Shown: one piece after another, positions 60,851-64,000 of the stretch | How the letters are laid out: each line of letters begins with the position of its first letter | How positions within the stretch are numbered: position 1 is the stretch's first letter | Source: G963923945 sp965199175 | GTDB taxonomy: Bacteria; Pseudomonadota; Alphaproteobacteria; G963923945 | Direction: 5' to 3' | Length of the DNA stretch: 64,000 nt | Assembly (NCBI GenBank): GCA_965199175.1 | Contig: OZ240684.1 | Coordinates: 496,001 to 560,000 of the forward strand | Notes under the pieces: model-generated | The model's input: the letters and a program-made list of their open reading frames with translations, nothing else | Databases searched by the model: none | What the model was told of the DNA's origin: nothing | Program-made: the position numbers and the translations under genes

Positions 60851-61531
60851 ATGTCAACCCTTTCTCATATTGATTCCTGGGTGTTTGATCTTGATAACAC
60901 TCTGTATCCTGCTGAGAGTGATATTTTTCCGCAGATTGATGCGCGTATGTGCCGCTATATCGAGCGCGAACTTGGTCTGCCATCTGATGAAGCCAGACGT
61001 CTGCAAAAAGAGTATTTCCATCGTTACGGGACAACATTACGTGGCTTGATGCTTCATCATGGCTCTGATCCGCTGGTTTTTCTTGATTATGTCCATGATA
61101 TTGATTTTTCGGTTATTCCTGAAGCCCCTTGTCTGGCCCGGGCGTTATCCCGGTTGCCCGGACGCAAATTTATTTTCACCAATGGGTCGGCTTCTTACGC
61201 AGACAAGTTATTGGCACAGCTTGGTTTACGGGAGTCGTTTTCCGGGGTTTTTGATATTATTCTGGCCGATTATCAACCAAAGCCGGATCCCCAGCCGTAT
61301 CGGCGATTACTGAAATTGTATGATATTGATCCATCGCGGAGTATTTTTTTTGAAGATATCCCGCGTAATCTTGCTCCGGCCTCTGATCTTGGCATGATGA
61401 CAGTCTGGGTGCGTAACCATATCCATGCGGTGGGTGAGCAGGCAGAAGGACAACGAATCGATCATATCACCGATAATTTAACCGGTTGGATTGAGGCGTT
61501 GCTCCAGAGGCAGGATGCACTCAGCCCCTGA
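60851..61531 (+). CDS. HAD-family pyrimidine 5'-nucleotidase-like phosphatase
   Basis: 226 residues from ATG 60851; ATG 60833 would add six. HAD motifs: I WVFDLDNTLYPAESDIFPQI (nucleophile and acid Asp), II FIFTNGSASYADKLLAQLG, III Lys in DYQPKPDPQPYRRLL and IV FFEDIPRNL. This is the SSM1/YjjG-like nucleotidase group that lies between argB and dapD in Rhodospirillales. Substrate not established. Confidence 0.87.
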   Translation: MSTLSHIDSWVFDLDNTLYPAESDIFPQIDARMCRYIERELGLPSDEARRLQKEYFHRYGTTLRGLMLHHGSDPLVFLDYVHDIDFSVIPEAPCLARALSRLPGRKFIFTNGSASYADKLLAQLGLRESFSGVFDIILADYQPKPDPQPYRRLLKLYDIDPSRSIFFEDIPRNLAPASDLGMMTVWVRNHIHAVGEQAEGQRIDHITDNLTGWIEALLQRQDALSP

Positions 61532-61741
61532 CATATTGGCCCCGGATTGCCGCATGATGACAGATCAATCCCGGGGGATCGCTCAGCATCCTATGACAGC
61601 GATTGGCTGATCACCGCTTTCGGCTTGCCGTTGACAGGCGGGTCTATCTGGCGCAGATTGCCCGGCCATAAGCTGTGCTGGTTTTTTTGGTTTTTTCGGA
61701 CTTTTCGTTGTTCAGATTTTGGATTGTTCCTGGATTTTTCT

Positions 61742-62650
61742 ATGTCTCACCATGAGTTACAGCATGATTTCGATGATGATTCCGATGATGATTTAAAAGC
61801 CATCATCAACGCTGCCTGGGAACAGCGGAGCGAGATCACACCGCAAACCGATACCCCAGTACGCCAGGCGGTTGATCACTGTCTGGAGGGTCTGGATTCC
61901 GGGGCGTTGCGGGTGGCTGAGAAAATCGATGGCCGTTGGCATGTCCATGAATGGCTGAAGAAGGCTGTTCTGCTTTCTTTTCGTTTGAATGCCAATCGTC
62001 TGATGGGTGGCGGGCCATGTGATCATGAGCATCCTGGCCCGGTAACCGGACCGAGCGGTTGGTATGATAAAGTTGCCCCCAAATCGGTTGGTTGGTCGGA
62101 AGATCATTGGAAAAAAGCTGGCTACCGGGCTGTTCCGCCGGCAACGGTACGTTATGCTTCCCATGTGGCTCAAGGCGTGGTTTTGATGCCTTGCTTTGTC
62201 AATATCGGGGCTTATGTTGACCGGGGATCGATGATTGATACCTGGGCGACTGTGGGTTCTTGTGCTCAAATTGGCCGCGATTGCCATATTTCCGGTGGGG
62301 CGGGCATTGGTGGCGTTTTGGAACCTTTGCAGGCGGCTCCGGTCATTATTGAGGATGATTGCTTCATTGGTGCGCGTTCGGAAATTGCCGAGGGAGTCAT
62401 TGTTGAGACAGGCAGTGTCATTTCTATGGGGGTCTATATCGGTGCATCAACCAAGATCATTGACCGGGCCAGCGGTGAGATCAGCTATGGACGAGTCCCG
62501 GCTTATTCGGTGGTTGTCCCGGGGACGTTGCCGGGCCGACCCCTTGCCGATGGTTCGCCGGGTCCGGGCTTGTATTGTGCGGTGATTGTCAAACAAGTCG
62601 ATGAAAAAACCCGGAAAAAAACCTCAATCAATGATCTCTTGCGGGCATAG
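61742..62650 (+). CDS. dapD: tetrahydrodipicolinate N-succinyltransferase
   Basis: A lysine/diaminopimelate pathway enzyme. 302 residues from ATG 61742, about 20 more than usual because of an acidic N-terminus (HDFDDDSDDDLKAIINAAWE). The left-handed beta-helix contains MPCFVNIGAYVDRGSMIDTW, ATVGSCAQIGRDCHISGGAG, IGGVLEPLQAAPVIIEDDCF and the C-terminal YCAVIVKQVDEKTRKKTSIN. Functions with dapE just downstream. Confidence 0.95.
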   Translation: MSHHELQHDFDDDSDDDLKAIINAAWEQRSEITPQTDTPVRQAVDHCLEGLDSGALRVAEKIDGRWHVHEWLKKAVLLSFRLNANRLMGGGPCDHEHPGPVTGPSGWYDKVAPKSVGWSEDHWKKAGYRAVPPATVRYASHVAQGVVLMPCFVNIGAYVDRGSMIDTWATVGSCAQIGRDCHISGGAGIGGVLEPLQAAPVIIEDDCFIGARSEIAEGVIVETGSVISMGVYIGASTKIIDRASGEISYGRVPAYSVVVPGTLPGRPLADGSPGPGLYCAVIVKQVDEKTRKKTSINDLLRA

Positions 62651-62739
62651 TTCTCCAGCCGGGTCGCTGTTGGCTCTTTTGATGGCCTGTTTATTGGTCG
62701 CTTGTTTTTCTTTACCGCATTGATACGGCCAGAGGACGG

Positions 62740-63912
62740 ATGGCGAAAAGCACTGCCACTGAATTGGCACAGTCATTGATTCGTTGCCCCAGCATAACCC
62801 CGCAAGCAGCCGGGGCAATGGATGTTGTGCGCGCATCTCTGGAACCATGGGGGTTTTCCTGCCGGGATATGATATTCACCGAATCACGGGGGAGCTACGC
62901 CGGGGAGCAAGTCCATAATTTTTATGCCCGTCGTGACGGGAAACCGGGAAAGCATCTGTGTTTTTCCGGTCATCTGGATGTTGTGCCGCCTGGTAATGAG
63001 GCTGATTGGCGGCATCCGCCCTTTGCTGCTGATATCGAAGACGGCATTCTTTATGGGCGTGGGGCCTGTGATATGAAAACGGCGGTTGCGTGCTTTATGG
63101 CTGCTGTTGGAGACTTTCTTGACCGTTATGGGGAGACATTTACCGGGACCATCAGCCTGCTTCTCACCACTGATGAGGAGGGCCGGGCCGTCAACGGTAC
63201 GGCCAGAGCACTGAGCAAACTGGCTGATTCCGGTGAGCGGTTTGATGGCTGTCTGGTTGGTGAACCGACCAATATCCATACCCTTGGCGATATGGTCAAA
63301 GTCGGACGGCGGGGCAGTCTGAATACCCGTCTGACCGTGCGTGGTGTTCAGGGTCATGTGGCCTATCCTGAACGGGCGCATAACCCGATTCCTGAATTGA
63401 TCAATTTTTTGAATGATCTGATGGTGGCTGTCCTTGACCATGGCAGTGAATATTTTGAACCATCACGCCTTCAGATTACCTCGGTTGATGTTGGTAATCA
63501 GGCCAGTAATGTGATCCCGGCCGAAGCGGTGGCGCATATCAATATCCGGTTCAATGATCAGCATAGCAGTGCCTCTTTACAAGAATGGCTGAAAAAACGC
63601 TGTGCGCAATCGCTGAAGAGTTACCAGCTGGATATCCTCACCAGCGGGGAATCGTTTCTTTCCTCTCCGGGCCATTTATGTGATTTATTGACCCAGGCAA
63701 TCGTCAGCATCACGGGTGAGACCCCCCAACGCGGGACTGCAGGGGGGACTTCCGATGCGCGCTTTATTCAGGCCTATTGCCCGGTTGTTGAATTCGGTCT
63801 GGTTGGTTCGAGTATGCATCAGGTTGATGAGCAGGTTTCACTCCGTGATATTGATTCTCTGACCGCTGTTTATGGCTGTTTTCTTGAGAATTTTTTCGAT
63901 CTTAAACCATGA
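62740..63912 (+). CDS. dapE: succinyl-diaminopimelate desuccinylase
   Basis: A zinc M20 peptidase-family enzyme releasing LL-diaminopimelate. 390 residues. Metal and catalytic motifs: CFSGHLDVVPPG (His), GRGACDMKTAVACF (bridging Asp), TTDEEGRAVNGTA (catalytic Glu), the central dimer domain with GVQGHVAYPERAHNP, and a C-terminal His in GSSMHQVDEQVSL. Length is full. It follows dapD by 89 bases. Confidence 0.96.
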   Translation: MAKSTATELAQSLIRCPSITPQAAGAMDVVRASLEPWGFSCRDMIFTESRGSYAGEQVHNFYARRDGKPGKHLCFSGHLDVVPPGNEADWRHPPFAADIEDGILYGRGACDMKTAVACFMAAVGDFLDRYGETFTGTISLLLTTDEEGRAVNGTARALSKLADSGERFDGCLVGEPTNIHTLGDMVKVGRRGSLNTRLTVRGVQGHVAYPERAHNPIPELINFLNDLMVAVLDHGSEYFEPSRLQITSVDVGNQASNVIPAEAVAHINIRFNDQHSSASLQEWLKKRCAQSLKSYQLDILTSGESFLSSPGHLCDLLTQAIVSITGETPQRGTAGGTSDARFIQAYCPVVEFGLVGSSMHQVDEQVSLRDIDSLTAVYGCFLENFFDLKP

Positions 63913-63961
63913 GCCGGGGATTGCAGGTGACGGATAACATCCGGGCCAGGGAACGGACTGA

Positions 63962-64000
63962 TTAGTAAACAACCTCAAGAAAATAGAGTCCCTGGGGTGG
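63962..64000 (-). CDS. truA: tRNA pseudouridine synthase A, C-terminal 12 codons (partial)
   Basis: The reverse strand at the window edge reads PPQGLYFLEVVY then TAA, the typical C-terminus of TruA. The gene continues beyond base 64000. Convergent with dapE, and the dapE-truA adjacency is common in Rhodospirillales, which supports the call. Confidence 0.8.
   Translation of the reverse strand, partial: PPQGLYFLEVVY

Overview
The window is a chromosomal segment of an alphaproteobacterium, most likely a Rhodospirillales-like lineage. The evidence is a run of typical alphaproteobacterial genes and neighbourhoods: a COQ9 homologue, a DUF2336 protein, sdhCDAB, sucCD next to mdh, nadA-nadC, hbd-etfA-etfB-cobalamin adenosyltransferase-HIG1-like protein, and argB / HAD nucleotidase / dapD / dapE / truA. 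The species cannot be named from the sequence alone.

Layout: 75-3043 is gatA-gatB (transamidosome), followed by tRNA-Ser(GCT) and tRNA-Arg(CCT). From about 4063 to 26394 lies a Mu-like transposable prophage, flanked on the right by tRNA-Thr(TGT); both flanking tRNAs point into it. In order the prophage carries an alpha/beta-hydrolase cargo gene, an S24 repressor, a divergent early operon, a HicAB toxin-antitoxin pair, a ParB-like protein, the DDE transposase MuA, the MuB ATPase, Gam, a Mor-type activator, lysozyme and holin. The late region is badly eroded: only relics of the F minor head protein and the I protease remain, and terminase, portal, major capsid, sheath, tube and tape measure are absent. 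A P2-type baseplate/tail-fibre block (W-J-I-fibre-assembly) closes it. It is therefore a defective prophage that may still transpose.

The right half is host: a family 2 glycosyltransferase, a CPA2 antiporter with rnhB, a PepSY/two-component operon with a divergent PepSY-like gene, central metabolism (sucCD, mdh, sdhCDAB, hemH, coq9), NAD synthesis (nadA, nadC), zapE, def, rpsU, a second alpha/beta-hydrolase homologous to the prophage one, a fatty-acid/electron-transfer cluster, argB, a DUF2336 protein, a diguanylate cyclase, and the lysine-pathway genes dapD and dapE, ending in the last codons of truA.

The main oddities are as follows. rpsU appears to start with ATC. A family of roughly 40-bp GC-rich palindromes sits inside prophage genes, several in frame in muA and one in the repressor. 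Two families of terminal inverted repeats are arranged in a crossed order at the prophage ends. Short imperfect tandem duplications (8-31 bp units) occur in many host intergenic regions. A homologous pair of TNRN-type hydrolases is split between prophage and host.
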